A stretch of DNA of 64,000 nt from Rhyzopertha dominica (Eukaryota; Arthropoda; Insecta; Coleoptera; Bostrichidae), in contig QCXZ01000137.1 of the NCBI GenBank assembly GCA_025024175.1, positions 9,052,001 through 9,116,000 on the forward strand, in the 5' to 3' direction. The translations under genes were made by a program, and so were the position numbers. Positions 17,651-31,300 of the stretch are shown here, piece by piece. The number at the start of each line of letters is the position of its first letter. Position 1 is the first letter of the stretch. The notes under the pieces are model-generated. The model worked only from the letters and a program-made list of their open reading frames with translations, searched no databases and was not told where the DNA came from.

Positions 17651-20052
17651 TCATTGCACAAAAGGAATGTAACAAAAGTGCTAAGTGAAGCTACGTGCTG
17701 TATGGGGCCGTAGTATCGATCCCAACGCAGCAATTACAAACCAAACCCATAAAACACTCAGGCCAGTCAGAAATGGCGCTGAACAGCGCTTTAACCCAGA
17801 CTGATGGTTGTCTTCCAGATCGTTCGCTTGTCAGGAAATCTACCGAGAACAATGCTAAACGTCCATTATATCTTATCTGGAGTCACGCGAGGTTTAACGT
17901 AATTTACACTAGGAGGAACGGAATAGATGGCATTCCCAGCCGCAATTAAACAAATTGAGTGTAAGCGCAGCTCGCAATCTCACCCAGACAGTACTGCACA
18001 CACGCATACGTCGCCGTTGTCAACGTAATTGCATTGCGCGTTCCGCAGGACGCGCGTAAACATTGCGGAATTTTGCCGACCGATCGCGCGGAAAACGAAA
18101 AAACGGCTCGTGCTGTGTTGAACTGGATATAAGGAAATAAACATTGATTTTTTTAAACACAAAGGTCAATACTAATGAGCTGCTAGAAGGCTACTTGTGA
18201 TTTAGAAATAACAGTCAACGTAGGCACACTGGTTGTATTATACGCTCGCGGGTACAATAATGGTGGAGGCGCCGGAACTTTCTGTTGAAATAACACATGA
18301 TGATTAGATTTGATGACATTTGACAAATCTAGTTGCACGGATTTGTAATTCCACATCATGTCCAAATGAAAGACTAGACCACCATGAATGTTTGCAATTG
18401 CTTTTAATTTTTTTTTAGCCAAATCTGATCGTAACATTTGTACTAGCAAATACTCACGCGATCCACAATTATAACCATTTTCCGAACCAGACTTCCGTTG
18501 TACACGGCGCAAAGAAAAAAGTGTTGTGTACAGTGTCATGAAAAATATAATTTGCCTCTGAAATACTTCCTTGTAAAAGCGTCTAATTTACACTTTGCAG
18601 ATGTATTGTATAGCGAAAAATATTTTCAAAAATTTTTATTTGCGCAATCTCTCTAAAATGCTTGAAAACGCCCAAAAACAAAATGTCAGCAAAAAATTTC
18701 TTGTCTGTGTGTGGACGCGATAACTTTTGAAAGACTTAACATATGAACTACCAAAAGCGACCTCTTGTTTCTGGAGTGAGTGGGATACAGGGAAGGGGGT
18801 AAAATTGTTGCAGTAACTACCCTTTTAGCAAATTTTTAATTTTTTATTTTGTTTCCTTTTAGTAGGAATGTGATTGGTTGTATAATTCGTCCCTATAAAT
18901 TTTCGGTGCAGCAAACTGTTTAGAAGATATTAACAAAACCGTCACTAACAAAAAACGGTCGTTCCTATCGGAAATAAAATTTCTCACAAAGTGTTTTAAA
19001 TTTTTTTTACACAATATTTCCAAATAACTTGATGGGACCCTGTTCACACAATTCTTTTTTAAATTTCTGATCGAAAAGCACTCTTGCTATTCTTTCTTAA
19101 GTTAATAAGTTTGTAGTTATTTATAAAAACCGATTTTAAAAATTTATGGATTTTTGCTAATATCACGAGAACCTCATTATTGATTGTATAATATAAGAAA
19201 TAAAAGCGTAAATGTCACAAAAAAAGTTCACAATTTGATGTGGAAGTATTGATTCATTTGCAACGGTTTTTACTTCATGTTTGATCAAAGTGTATTATAT
19301 CAAGTGCGCCGACTTCTGGTCCTGGCCGATTCCGTTTTCTAACCGTACCCTCGCGCGGGAGGGGAGGTAGGGGGCTTAGAATACAAATGAGAGCATTTGA
19401 GTCTATGCAATTCTTTACTTATAAAAAGCAGCAATTGAGCTCGGATTGGTAATGAAATCTTCTATCAATCAGTGCAAAACCGATGGTCAAAATTGCCGGT
19501 TGTCTTTAATACGCAGAATATTTCATCTGTATAGAGGGTATAGGAAGCCCATAGCCATAGTTGGTGCTTTATTATTAGAGGATTTAAAACCTTAGTTAAA
19601 ATGAGATAATACACTTTGCGTTTGATAAAGAAAAGGTTGCCAGCGCACTATTTTAAGCAGGTCGCATATGCGAAAGAAATCAAGTTTGCATCATAAAAAT
19701 GAAAGCATGAAAGCGAAAATACTTAAGTAGCTGACAGTAAAAGAGGACTAAACGATTGATTATAATATTATTACGAATTAAAAATATCTTGTAAATAAAG
19801 CTTGCAAATCAGAAAAAAAAACAGTTAATCTGACTGGATCTTCATGAATCCAATTTATGCTTGTTGATAGTATAACTAACTGATTACAGATCTAGTTATA
19901 GAGGCGGTTTCCAAAGTAATCCGAAATATTGTTGCTCTGAGTCTGTGATGTTTTTTCGTTAATGAGATACCCGGTGTTTTTTTATTATTTTAATACAAAC
20001 AATAACGTAACAACCTTCTACGATGCCATTTTGAAGAACTTTTTAATCGGGG
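17651..20052. other. Intergenic or intronic DNA, no recognised gene
   Basis: Open frames at 17695-17949 (+) and 18183-18539 (-, 118 codons) have no motif I know. The segment 18600-19300 is AT-rich and repeat-like in texture. A GC-richer patch at 17950-18130 is listed separately. Confidence 0.3.
17950..18130. promoter_or_regulatory. CpG-rich island, possible regulatory element
   Basis: Dense in CpG compared with its flanks, with no convincing frame or splice pair. It could be a promoter or an enhancer; nothing in the sequence decides. Confidence 0.25.
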
Positions 20053-20340
20053 TTATGTAAACGAGTGATTTAACGTATCCCTATATGCGAGTACAAAAAT
20101 CCAGAAAATTGTTATCAGGTGTCTTGGGGTCCAGCCATGTAGAAATTTCCGTCCTATCCAACGGTGTCGAAAAATATTATATAAAAACTCCTGTACTACC
20201 ACTGTAAAATGTGGAGAATTACCCTCATGCATGAACCACATACGTCTTTTAATTTCAAGAGCTGTAAATTCATTTCTCAGAAAATGAAGATATGTACCAG
20301 AGTTCAATCGTTGAGGACGGAAAATGGTATTAATAAATAA
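20053..20340 (-). pseudogene. DDE transposase fragment (HDG-type, Tc1/mariner superfamily)
   Basis: Central part of an insect DDE transposase. The minus strand reads YLHFLRNEF, RRMWFMHEGNSPHF (family form MWFMHDGAPPHF, so the catalytic Asp is changed to Glu), EFLYNIFRHRWIGR, then a degraded version of the PPRSPDLNPLDFFLW block (TPRHLITIFWIF), where the third catalytic residue is lost. It is dead. The same family occurs at 38610-39061 and 60675-60890. Confidence 0.75.
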
Positions 20341-23300
20341 ACATAAATATTGACAGTATATGTTTGTTGGAATCGTGCTTCAACTGAGACACGTTAATTT
20401 TCGTTGCTTATACACAGTTACTATGAAAATTCATAATGCAGTTTCATTAGTAAACAATATAGTGGCAGCAAAATTATTTTTTTTGCATTTTTCCTAAAGA
20501 CCACCAGCAATACTGCAGACGGGACAGATAGTCATTAGGTAGTAAAGTTTGAACTCGTTAAATATGATATAGATACAATAAATAACATTTACTTGTTCAA
20601 CAATTTCTTTGGTACTCTGGATTTTCATAAAATCTGATCAATCAATCTGATGTCCCGCAGTTCCAGGCCGGCCATATTATTCCTTTATTTAGTAAAAGTT
20701 CTATTTCTTTGTTTAGTAAACGTTTCAGAACATGGTAACCGGTTACTTGGATAACGTTGGACATAACATACGTCTATATCCTCTAATAAGGCATTACCAT
20801 TCTCTAATCCATACAAAAAAATGCATAATCGCCATTACAGCATTAGCAAGCGCAATCAACACGCTGTATCTCAATAACTTATCATACATGCCTATAGGAT
20901 ACACACTGTATATTATATCATCTGCTTGAGTAATCAATTTCAACTTCTGATACATCTGGAATGTAAAATACCGTGGGTTTATCTAATTAATGGTTTGTAT
21001 AGAATGTTAGGGACGTTATATATTCTGAACTACCGTTGTAGAATGTGAATGTAGCCATGTGCAACGAATATTTTCGCTGTCAATTCGTGCCAATTACAAA
21101 AATGCAACAAGAAGCCCAATTCGCTGCTGAGAGCGAGAGCTTCAGACGCAAAACTGTAACGAAACAGTTTCAAACGAACCTGTTATGTAATTTTCCGCCG
21201 AAGCACAATGAACTACTTAATTTAATTATGCTCGAGAGCTGCGATACTCATCACTCTTACCTGGAGGACAGAAACCGCGCGCAAAAAATGCGGACTAAAG
21301 TTAATGACAGAAAACTAATTTGAAACACAATACGAACACGGTCTAACCACTTTCGCAGACGTCTGAAAGTTGTGCAAAGAACGTCTGGCCAGGTTGGGAC
21401 ATTATTCAATTAGCGTAGTATCAACGGGAGTTCGTTTTCACATTTGAATAAAGTAAATTAACAGAGTAAAGTACTGCGTAGATTTTTATTTTAACATATC
21501 ATTAGTGTGTATTTCAAAATTTGCATCAGAAGGAATTCAATCAATGACTTCACTTCTAACAGGATAAAAAATTTAGAAATACATTGTACTGCTCCACAAG
21601 AAACAGCCTGCAGTTTCAAATCACAACAGATATTTGCAGTAGCAGCCCCTTTATAAACAATTTGCGAATAAACAAGAGTTATGGAACCATTCACAAGTCT
21701 GCATTGTACTTAGGTGTTTCTGTAACTATAAAACTGACTGTACATTCATTGAGGGATACATAAATAAGCTTTTGACGAAATCAGGCAACATCAACCTGTA
21801 GAGAAAACTGGTGATTACCACAGTGAAATGAACTTCTACCTTAACACCTCAACTTGAACCCCATTAAGATGGTTTGGGTTACAGACAGATACGTAGAATT
21901 CAATTTTGTCTAGGTCAAATCGCTATGTGACAAATTTTTCAATACATTTGCTGCACAAGATTGGAAATCATACTGCCAACGTGCCAAAACAGCTGAAGAT
22001 TTTTTGCTGNCAAGGAACCTTTACTGGACTCTAGATGTGACAGTACAATAGTTTGCAAGCAGACAGTGACAGTGAAATTGATTTTGATTCAACTGATTCG
22101 GACAGTTGTTGTAGGTGATATAAGTACAAGTATGTACGTTTAAGGTCAATACATTCGGTCTTATGTATGCTTACTTTGAAGAATACTTTTGAACCCAGTA
22201 TATCCTCACTGGATGCATGATATAGTTTTATGAAAAATTACCACGTTCTAGGGTATACTGACTAAGGTGACTACTATATATAAAGTGAATTAGCATAAAC
22301 GAAAATTGGTCTACAATAGACGAAAGCTAATGTAGCGAAAAAATGTTTTTAATAAAAGTTTGTGAAAATTTTGTGTTAGGTAGGATAAAAATGTTGTGAA
22401 GTTATTCCACATTAAAGAACTAGTTTGTAATGTTTGTCTTCATTTTTAATATTTTAGAAACAAAAGCACTTACAGCTATACAATTTTCGGAATAAGTTTG
22501 TGGAATGATGGAATTATTATAGCAACACTAGAAGTAATTTATTGCTGGAAAACTACAACATGATAAAAAAAGATAAGCACAAAGCCCACAGATTCTAATT
22601 TAGCGGGGAGACTAAAAAATGCTGTCGCGATTGTGGATATAACGAAACAAACACCTGCCCGAAACCTTAAATGGATTTTCCGGTTTCCTTATTAGCAGAA
22701 NCGCGGCACCCTGAAACCCTGGGCACGTTGGGCATTAGCGGGGAACCCCTCGTCGTTTCTTGACTATCGCTACACTTTGCGAGTCGCGATCGATAGCGCG
22801 GACCAGACCGGGCGTTCGTGAACCGTTCGTCTGCAATTGAGATTATGTAATTTGGCAATTACGTGGAGAAACCGCGTCGAAACGGTTTGTTTTGCAAATA
22901 AATCGTGCCAGTATCCGATAACACGGAACGTGATTCGAACGGGAAGTGCAAAAAACTGCACCGGCGAAATTTAAATGACGAGAAATTATGGGTATATACG
23001 CTACCATTTTTTTCGGAGGATATTTGCTGGAATCGAAGCTTGTGCGTGTTTGTTGCTTGTATAATGGAGAATTACAAAAAAAAGCACTTGAAAAAAATAA
23101 TCCCTAAAAGAAATCGTTATTGATTAAACGAAATGAAAATTAGGCATTTCCACAAGCTATGAAGTACATTTAAAATTGCGGATGGAATAGGAACAAAGAA
23201 GAAATGCCCTGAAAATATGCGGATGTTATAGCAGCATTTGATATCCTTAAGTATTTTCAGTTTTCATAATAACAATATGCGTTAGCAAAATTCACAAATA

Positions 23301-24423
23301 ATTAAAAATAATAAGCACGTTTTTTAAGAACAACCCGTCTAGCACCTCTCATTTTATACAGGATAGAGAGTACTTCATTTTGAAGGTCTTTCAAAGCCCT
23401 TTTTGAAAATGCATACGAAAAAGATTAATCAAAAGCTAATTCTGAAATTACTCCATACAAATGCTTGCTAGACATTTCCGAAGATCGGGGGTCAACTATT
23501 GGCTCTCAGAAACAATAATCATTTGGCATAATTTTCCCAAGGATGCTATTAGTGTTTCAAAAATGTTCGACTTCAAATGTTCTAAAAAAGGTAAAATCTT
23601 TCTGGCCATTCGTCCTATCCAAGACAGCAGAAAATTGTCATTAAAGAACTGCCTAATAGGAGCAGCATAATGAGGAGATGATCCGACCTGCTAAAATACT
23701 AGTTCATTTTCATTCCTCATTGTTGTTCCATGATGTCAATGATATGTGGATAGCTTAGTCTGTCTAGCTTATCTAAATAAAGCGGATTATTGAGATTTTC
23801 ATCAAGCACCTACGGTAGGGTTACCTAATATCATAGCCCAAATATGAAGTTTTTTTTTATCTCTAAGAAGCATTTATCCAGATGCAATTTACTGAAGCTG
23901 CGGTGCAATAGTCAGGAAGGCAAAAAACGGAATAAAAAAATAAAGGCACGTTAAATTGTTTTTAAAGGATTAAAGAAGATCTATTGATATGTTGTCGTTT
24001 TTTTAAATAAAAAATCTATTTAACAACTCCACCTATAAAACGAGTCATTTTGAATGCTCAATCAAATGGAGAATTTCTGTACTTATAGTATTACAAGAGA
24101 GGAAAATATACTTTCTTCCAGTCTAATATATTATATATAATTTTTCCAACGACCCAGCAAGAATTTTTTTTAAAGTAACAATAATTATTTTTGGTATCCA
24201 TGAAATAAAGCTAGAAATACTGCTTTGGCTTGATTTTCCTATTAAACGTCTTCCACAACGGTTTTCTGGTAAGATAATCTCCCAATATGGACGAGAGTAA
24301 CAGTGACATCCCAAAATATCTAATGGAAGAAGTTAACGAAAAATCTTAAATTTTATTGGTCAAAAATTCCGGTACAAAAATATTTTGCTTTTAAACAATG
24401 GATTGTCCGCGACTATGTTATTT
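20341..24423. other. AT-rich DNA, no recognised gene
   Basis: A 92-codon frame at 21045-21323 (+) lies in a less AT-rich patch and has no known motif; it may be a conserved non-coding segment rather than a gene. A second GC-richer patch is at 22690-22960, containing CAATTA/TAATTG-like homeodomain-type sites. Frames at 22905-23123 (+) and 23461-23670 (+) are not recognised. Confidence 0.3.
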
Positions 24424-25146
24424 TGATATATTTCACCAATAGATCCAAAGGTTTAAATTGTNAAGCCTGCGCCTGTGCAAAATGTTGGTTGCAAAGCCAA
24501 AAAAAGGAAGTGAATTTACGAATGAAGGTAGATTTCAATTACGCGCCTAAATTTATTACTAATTATATTTGTCAATTTATAGATCGGTCTCACTATTGGT
24601 ATATGTGCGCACACATTGGTGATGATGTAACTAAGATGACAATTGATGTTTCAAACAGAAGACATACATTATTTGTGAAGAATCCAGAAACAAAAGTTCA
24701 TATTACCGAATTATATCGAAAATATTTTTCAATGCGACCAGCAAAAACAAACCATAATCTAGCTTCCCTGCATTACCAAAAAGGAAAATGCACAAGTCGA
24801 TCTGTTGGAAAAAAATACTATGGTGCAAATACAATGAAAATAAGCTAAATACCAGGAGTTGCCTTCTGTTTCGTTACTAGTGGATGGAAGTGGAGATACT
24901 TTTAACTGAACAAAATAATATTTGGAGGGGTCAGAAACAAAGAAGAGCCGCATTGCTAATCAAATTAAGCCCAATGAATATTTGCGTGTTAAAACTTCAT
25001 CATGGAGATCTTCAATTTAGTCATATTCGTCATTCTACTAAATTTTTACTCTTTATGTCATGGAACTTCATTTAGTAACCTTAATAATTGTAGTGTAAAT
25101 GTCAGTAATTCTAATAATTATAATAATCGTAGTAACAGTTTTCCCT
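24424..25146 (+). pseudogene. Crypton-type tyrosine recombinase relic
   Basis: It resembles the insect tyrosine recombinases of Crypton-like elements (DUF3504/KIAA1958-like). Recognisable pieces in order: DDVTKMTIDV, ELYRKYFSMRPAKTNH, YQKGKCTSRSVGKKYYGAN (24423-24848 frame), then in another frame SVSLLVDGSGDTF, and at the end an Asn/Ser-rich tail (LNNCSVNVSNSNNYN). The segment that should hold the GHxxR box is missing between KIA and SVSLL, and the first catalytic Arg region reads MCAHIGDDV instead of the usual form. Frame breaks and these losses mean it is inactive. No flanking repeats were identified. Confidence 0.65.
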
Positions 25147-27674
25147 AAATAAGAAGGTTTATATATTTTATAATTTGTAATTTTGACAGATGAGGGAGGT
25201 AGTTGGCAACGTACCTCCCTGAAATTACAGTTGGAAAGCATACTTTCTAATAGGGTTCTATAAAAATCTTAAGGGTATATTAATTCCAGATAAAATTTGG
25301 ATTCTTTCGAAAAACTAATCACTTTTCCTACGCCTTAAAAATTGTTTTGAAAGAGCCGCGAGGGGTAGATCTAAACTAACTCATAAAAATAATTTGTTCT
25401 AATTATTGTTGAACTGTAGAATTTTCTTATTTTCTGCGCATTATTTAATTCTCTCACGTATTTCATCTATCAACATTTAGCTTAAACAACATAAAACCCA
25501 ATTCACCCATAATTGTTTCTGGTTTTTGAACATTGGTTGAACAATATCACGGATCGCTGATTCAATTAGTTAAAACAGCCGAAAGCAGCGTGTAATTTCA
25601 GCATTCATAATAATAACCGCGATTAATTGTTTAACATGCGCACAATTTTGCACCAAGCAAAAATCCAGGTGACATAATGGCGAGGCCTCAAATACTTAAA
25701 TATATTTCAGTTTATTTTAATGGCGTTAATGTTATCGAACGAGAAGCATTGTAAATCGAGATCAGTGAAAACATAAGAACCTCCAACAATCTAAAGGCGC
25801 GAAAGTTAACTTTTTGCTACCCGTTGGCAGTTGATTTTCCTCTCATTTTTACAGCACCATTCGGAAATTCCACTCCAGTTATTATAAAACATCTCGGCGA
25901 AATATTTTCAAGGCACGATGCGTTCCGTTTCATTGCCACATCGAAGACCTAAAACCACTGTTCACTTCAGCAAGGCAGCACGCAAATAACGACTCTAAGC
26001 TAAGACAAACCGATTCGTTTTGGTTTGTGAAACTCTGCCTAGGAGCTGGAACGCTGTTTTGCTCGGTTAGATAACGATTTCTACAGGAGGATATTTTGCC
26101 AATCACCTGTTCAAGCGTTTTTTAAGCATAAGTGAAATGTATGGATGTATTAAATGTACCGAGTAGCATTAGATCTGCGGCACCAAGAAAATATTAGTAG
26201 ATTATATCTCAAGGGAGCGAGGGAAAAACGATCACCTGAGCTGTATACATTATTTTTTGTACGACCTAGAGAATTTTTTATTATTTTAGAATGTCAAGAC
26301 GACATATCTCTTTTCACCACAAAAAATCAGCATCGTGATAATGAACATGACGACCGACGAACCATCAGCCACACTGCTTTTTTAAATTGACCAGTTGCGT
26401 TATTTTCTGTAAAAATGTATGCTATTAACGAATTTTGTGTACAAATGGTTAACAATTTATTACTAGAAAAAGTTTGGAAAATGAAGCAACTAAATTAAAT
26501 ACATGGGGAGGGTATGGTTCTGGTGTAGTATGGTATATTTTGTCAAAAGACAAACAATCATAAGGCTTCCACAGTGAAAGTGCATTACTCAATGATAAAA
26601 GTCAATCTTCGAGGTAAGGAATAATGTTGACCATAGTAATATTCCAAAATATTAACAGTCGAAAATAAATAAAATTATTTAGGCAATAACAAGTTGATCC
26701 ATCTCTAATAGATGCTCCTGATGAAAAATATTTCAAGTCAAAGGTAAAAAGTATGTAGGAGTATCCCAAATTAAAAAATATATTTATATTTAAAGTAAGA
26801 ATCTTATAACAGCGTTGGGGGGGCTTTAAGATAGGGTACCATAGATTATGTCCAGGACTTGGAAAGAACCATTTTGGTATCTATACACAATCCAAAATAA
26901 TAATTTTTTCTTAGTGTGGCAGTTCTAATGTGAATACAGACTAATATTGAATTATATGTAAGATAACAAGATTCTTTTATAATTAAAAATACCAGATAAG
27001 TGTCAAAATTTTCAATTTTCAAATTGATATGGTTAATTAAAAAACATTGACTGCAAACTCATTACCGTTAAATGAATTTAGCTTTCTTCTCACAAATGGC
27101 ATTCGTTTGTCACGAGGTATGAAGCAATGATGGTACGGTAGAGGAAAGTATATTTTTCTCCCTTGGTTGGACAAGTCTCGGACAATAAACTTCAACCCAC
27201 TTTCCTCTCTTGTAATAACTATTAATTTTCGATTTTACACCATAACTGTGAAAGAAAATCGAAGGAAAACATTTTAGCCTGTTCTGAAACAAGCAAATAT
27301 CGAGAGATTAATTATTGCCAATAAAAGAAGAAAGCTTTGTTTTCGAGTAGAATTGTACACCTATATGGAAGGGCTGTTTATTGAATGATGATTGTTACTG
27401 TTAAAAATTACTTTTTTTATCTTAAAGCTGTTTCTTTTGAGTTTTTCTGAAACATTTCCGTTACTTAACTTGCGTAAACTCATCCATATATAAAAATAAA
27501 ACCGCGAATTTGGTGGAATTTTTGGTAGAGAAAATTATGAAGTCGAAATTCGAGAGAAAAATTAATTTTTCTCTCCACTAATGAAGTTTTCATTACAAAT
27601 TCGCATGACTGTGGACAAGCAAAAAATGTTTTTCGTGTATTTGATAGAAATTGATAATATTCTAGGGTGAATGC
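25147..27674. other. AT-rich DNA, no recognised gene
   Basis: The segment 25780-26050 is less AT-rich and could be regulatory. A 78-codon frame at 26154-26390 (+) is not recognised. The remainder is AT-rich without visible structure. Confidence 0.3.
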
Positions 27675-28388
27675 TTATGTACAAGGCCTTTCGGAAAAAT
27701 TAAAGAGGATGCTTAGATAAAACGATATTTTAGTTGTTGATAGTACATATAATAATTTAGATAAAATTTTAAGTTCTACTAAAGATAAAGTACATTTAGA
27801 GAGTGAAGGTGTTTACAAAATTACTTGTTCTTGCGGCAATACATAGGTAAAACTAAAAGAAAAGTAGGTACGCGTTTGAAAGAACACATACGTGCTACTA
27901 GGTTACAACAGATAGATAAATCTTCCGTAGCTAGTCATATTTGACTAAACACATGATTGATTTTGATAAAACAAAAATTTTACATAGAGAAAAATATTAT
28001 CACAAACGTCTAATAAAAGAAGCTATAGAAATTTGTAAGAACACTAACAATTTTAATAGGAATTGTGGAAATTATGAGTTAGGCGACATTTGGAAGGCTA
28101 TTTTGTAGTTATCTTTTATCAAGTAGTTCGTGTATATCTACTAGGTAGGTAGTTGCTTTTTCATCGTTAGGTTCCTTTTTTATCAGGTTGGCACGTTGTT
28201 TCTATGACGTCTCGCATTCTTGGTGATTTGTTTATTTACTTTCAAAATTTTGTTTGAACTTGTGTCAGGCAAATTTTGAGGTTCTTCGTCTTTGACAAAG
28301 ATTACAGATGTAATCGAAACGTCAGACTATTAACTTTTTGTCAGTGTTTTCAAGAGACAGCGATCTATCCGACAAAATATTATCTTAA
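27675..28388 (+). pseudogene. Penelope-like element 3' fragment with GIY-YIG domain (copy 2)
   Basis: It is homologous to copy 1 from 27743 onward and reaches further 5': GLSEKLKRMLR, a stop, then NDILVVDSTYNNLDKIL, the link between the reverse transcriptase and the endonuclease. GVYKITCSCG follows, but about five bases are lost before YIG, which shifts the frame, and several stops follow. The ribozyme-like region is present at 28288-28327 with a damaged first core box (CTTTGAC). The two copies share orientation, so they come from separate insertions of one family or from a duplication. Confidence 0.85.
28288..28327 (+). ncRNA. Degenerate hammerhead-like motif (copy 2)
   Basis: Same layout as 17021-17060: hairpin GATTAC/GTAATC, GAAACGTC, then CAGAC. 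The left strand reads GTCTT instead of GTCTG, so the closing helix is weakened. Confidence 0.35.
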
Positions 28389-31300
28389 TGGATAATATTG
28401 TTCAACACAAAATAATTAACAAAGGTGGGACGTCATTTTGGCGCTTAAGGTATGCTAGCAATTTTTTATAAGCAGAAATGTCCACGTTCTCGTTAAGGTA
28501 ACTGTATAGTGCTTCGTAGCATTGAATATACAGACCAGAGTGTTGAAGCTTTAAGAGTCTTCACCTGTAAGAATATTTAAAAAGTAGTTCTTGTAGTAAA
28601 TTTCATAAATGAAACAAACCATTTCCAAAAGTATTAAATTAGAACGTTTTCATTTGCTCCTTGCACATTTTTTTAATTTCACTAGAGACAAAACTTTTGT
28701 TAAACTTGCTCGTATTTTGCTTTAGACTTTGTAGGTAGCAAACTTGATTCTTCTTGATACTAATTCCAAAATTTTGTCTTTAATTTCACTTGATTAATTC
28801 ATTTTGCAGTTTGCAAGAAAGCTTCATCACAAGATATTAATTTACTGTTGTGATCTTTTGTTTCTACGTCGACAAGTTTACACAAATTTGACACACATTA
28901 CTTTGAGAACAGGAAAAACAACTTATTTTTAAAATTACCGTAAATTTCGTGATGTACACGAAAAAAATAAGTGTTTGAAGCGTGAGAAAAGTGGGTTTTC
29001 TAGCACGTAAAAACTGTTTTCACTCACTAGAAAGCCATCACTTTTCTTTACTTGTAAAACAGTCTACTATTTTCCTTGGCTGCCTGAGCGCAAAATCAGA
29101 CATTAGATTAAATTTCATGTTGTAAACTCAATCCGGGGAGTAGGTTTTGTCTATTTTGCTTATCCCCGTAATGTTTTCATAGATGTGATTACCCATAGGT
29201 CGCTACCGCATTACCTCATAATCGAAAATGAACCACAATGAAAAGTAAACTCAATCATGTAAACAAAATTGAACCTCTAATCGCTATTTCCACTAAAACT
29301 TTAAATATTTACCCAACAGCGTTTGTGATCCCCGTACACCTTTGATCGTCCATTTATAATCGCTCCAGTTTCAAGTTTTTTTTAAATCCCGAATCGATTT
29401 GTTTGTCTAACGGTTAATTCAAACACCTGTTATCAGAACTAGCCGGGTCCTTTTTTTCTGGAAACGAAAATGTCTGGATGGCTATGAGCCCGGCCTGCCA
29501 ACTTTCGAAACGTGGAAAAACGAGTCGTGCTGGCTCCCAGAACCGTTAAGGGATCAATTCGTCCCCTCGTTTCCCAGGTAGTCGGCCACATGGAGCGCTA
29601 TTGTTTGGGAAGATGCTGGGGATGCAGGGGACCGAAGTACAGCTGCCGCATAAACATGATCCCAATTTGGCAGGCACGTTTTGCCCTTCGGTGGGCAAAA
29701 TGCAACGGCAGCGTTGTCAGCTTAAATAAAGTTGTACAGATTTTTCGATTTGACGTTGTCGAAGAATACTTTTTTCTAAGTAATCGGAAATGTTGGAGGA
29801 GATGCTTCTTCTGGAGTCCTCTCAAATTCCTTTCAAATTACTGTGACTTACTAAATTAATTTTTGCATTACTAGTGGCGTGCATATGCAGGTATAGTTGC
29901 AGGACAAGATCTATGAAACCGACATATGCAATCACTATTACTATCAGTATCGCCATCACTATCATTTTCTAGGTCTATAATTGAGAAAATTAACAATATT
30001 CTTCCGATATTCATGTTTCATCTTTATTACGTGCTGTGCAGATTTTTTCTTTCCAAGTGTCCACAGTTATTAAATCGAACGTTTCGGGAATCATTGTCAA
30101 TGTTTCATTTTACCCCAATTTTTCTCCAACTTAATTTTTCCTATATCATTTCGATAGGGTTAAAAATACAATAATAAAGCGGTGAACACAGGACAATTAA
30201 ATCGGACTCAAACGCAATCTGATCGATTTTGTATTTTTTTCCGTACCTTTTTTTGTGTGAAAAACTTCCAATAATTCATTCCTTGTATAATGGTCTTCAA
30301 AATAAAATTCTTCTGTAATTAGGAATATTTGACTTTTTTACTGCTGTTCGGACTTTATAAACTAGCAATTTTTATAATTAAGTTTCCAGTAAACCACTTT
30401 CAAAAACTTCGGAAGTCAGGTCAGAATGATAGTCTGCGTTAGCATTTTGTAAATTGTTTCACCCTAGTTGTAATGCTTTAGGAACAAATACATTTTCACT
30501 CCCGCCATACAAAATTGAAATAAATTTTATAAAGAGTCTCTTTGATATTTTCCTAGAACTATGGTTACTTTAATATTCTTATAAAAGTGCCTAACTGAAA
30601 ATGCTTCGACATAATCTTCAGTTTATGCTGTAGCTTCGACAGAAACAAGTTGGCTATTTCCAGTAATCGCATGTTCACGGAATATGTTCGCCATTTAAAT
30701 AAATCTTTCACTCTTTGTCTCAGTTAGTTATTTTATAGTTTCAAATGGAGGATATAGAATCGACTTAACAGGACCAAAAAGAAAAATCCAAGAGATTAAG
30801 AAATCTATGTCATTTTCTACAAGTGCATTAATAAGAGGGTATATTGATAGGTATCTAGTCCTCCACTCTATAAAACGATACAAAGACTTATCTAGTGCTG
30901 TTAATTATCATTTCATTATCAGTTTTGATAACGGAACAGCTTTATAAAACAAACGCTTCCATAGGCTACTAAAACTTTAACATGAATCCACAACGCTAGT
31001 TTTGCATGAAGTTCCTGTATCAAAAAAAAACTAACTCAGAAATTATAGGAAACACCAATATAACTTTAAGCACAAACCGATTATCACTCAAAAAGTTTAG
31101 ATGAAGAACAGCAACAGGTTCTGACAATGAAATTACAGTTTTGGAAATATTAGTCAAAGGGTAGTCAAAAGAGCAAACGATATTAGCGTCTTTTTGGTAA
31201 GTAGAGTAATAGTTAAAGGCAATAAATTCCATCCGTATAACTTGCAATTAGTCCAAACTTTAAAAGAGACGCATTATACTAAAAGCGAAACAAAGTGCGA

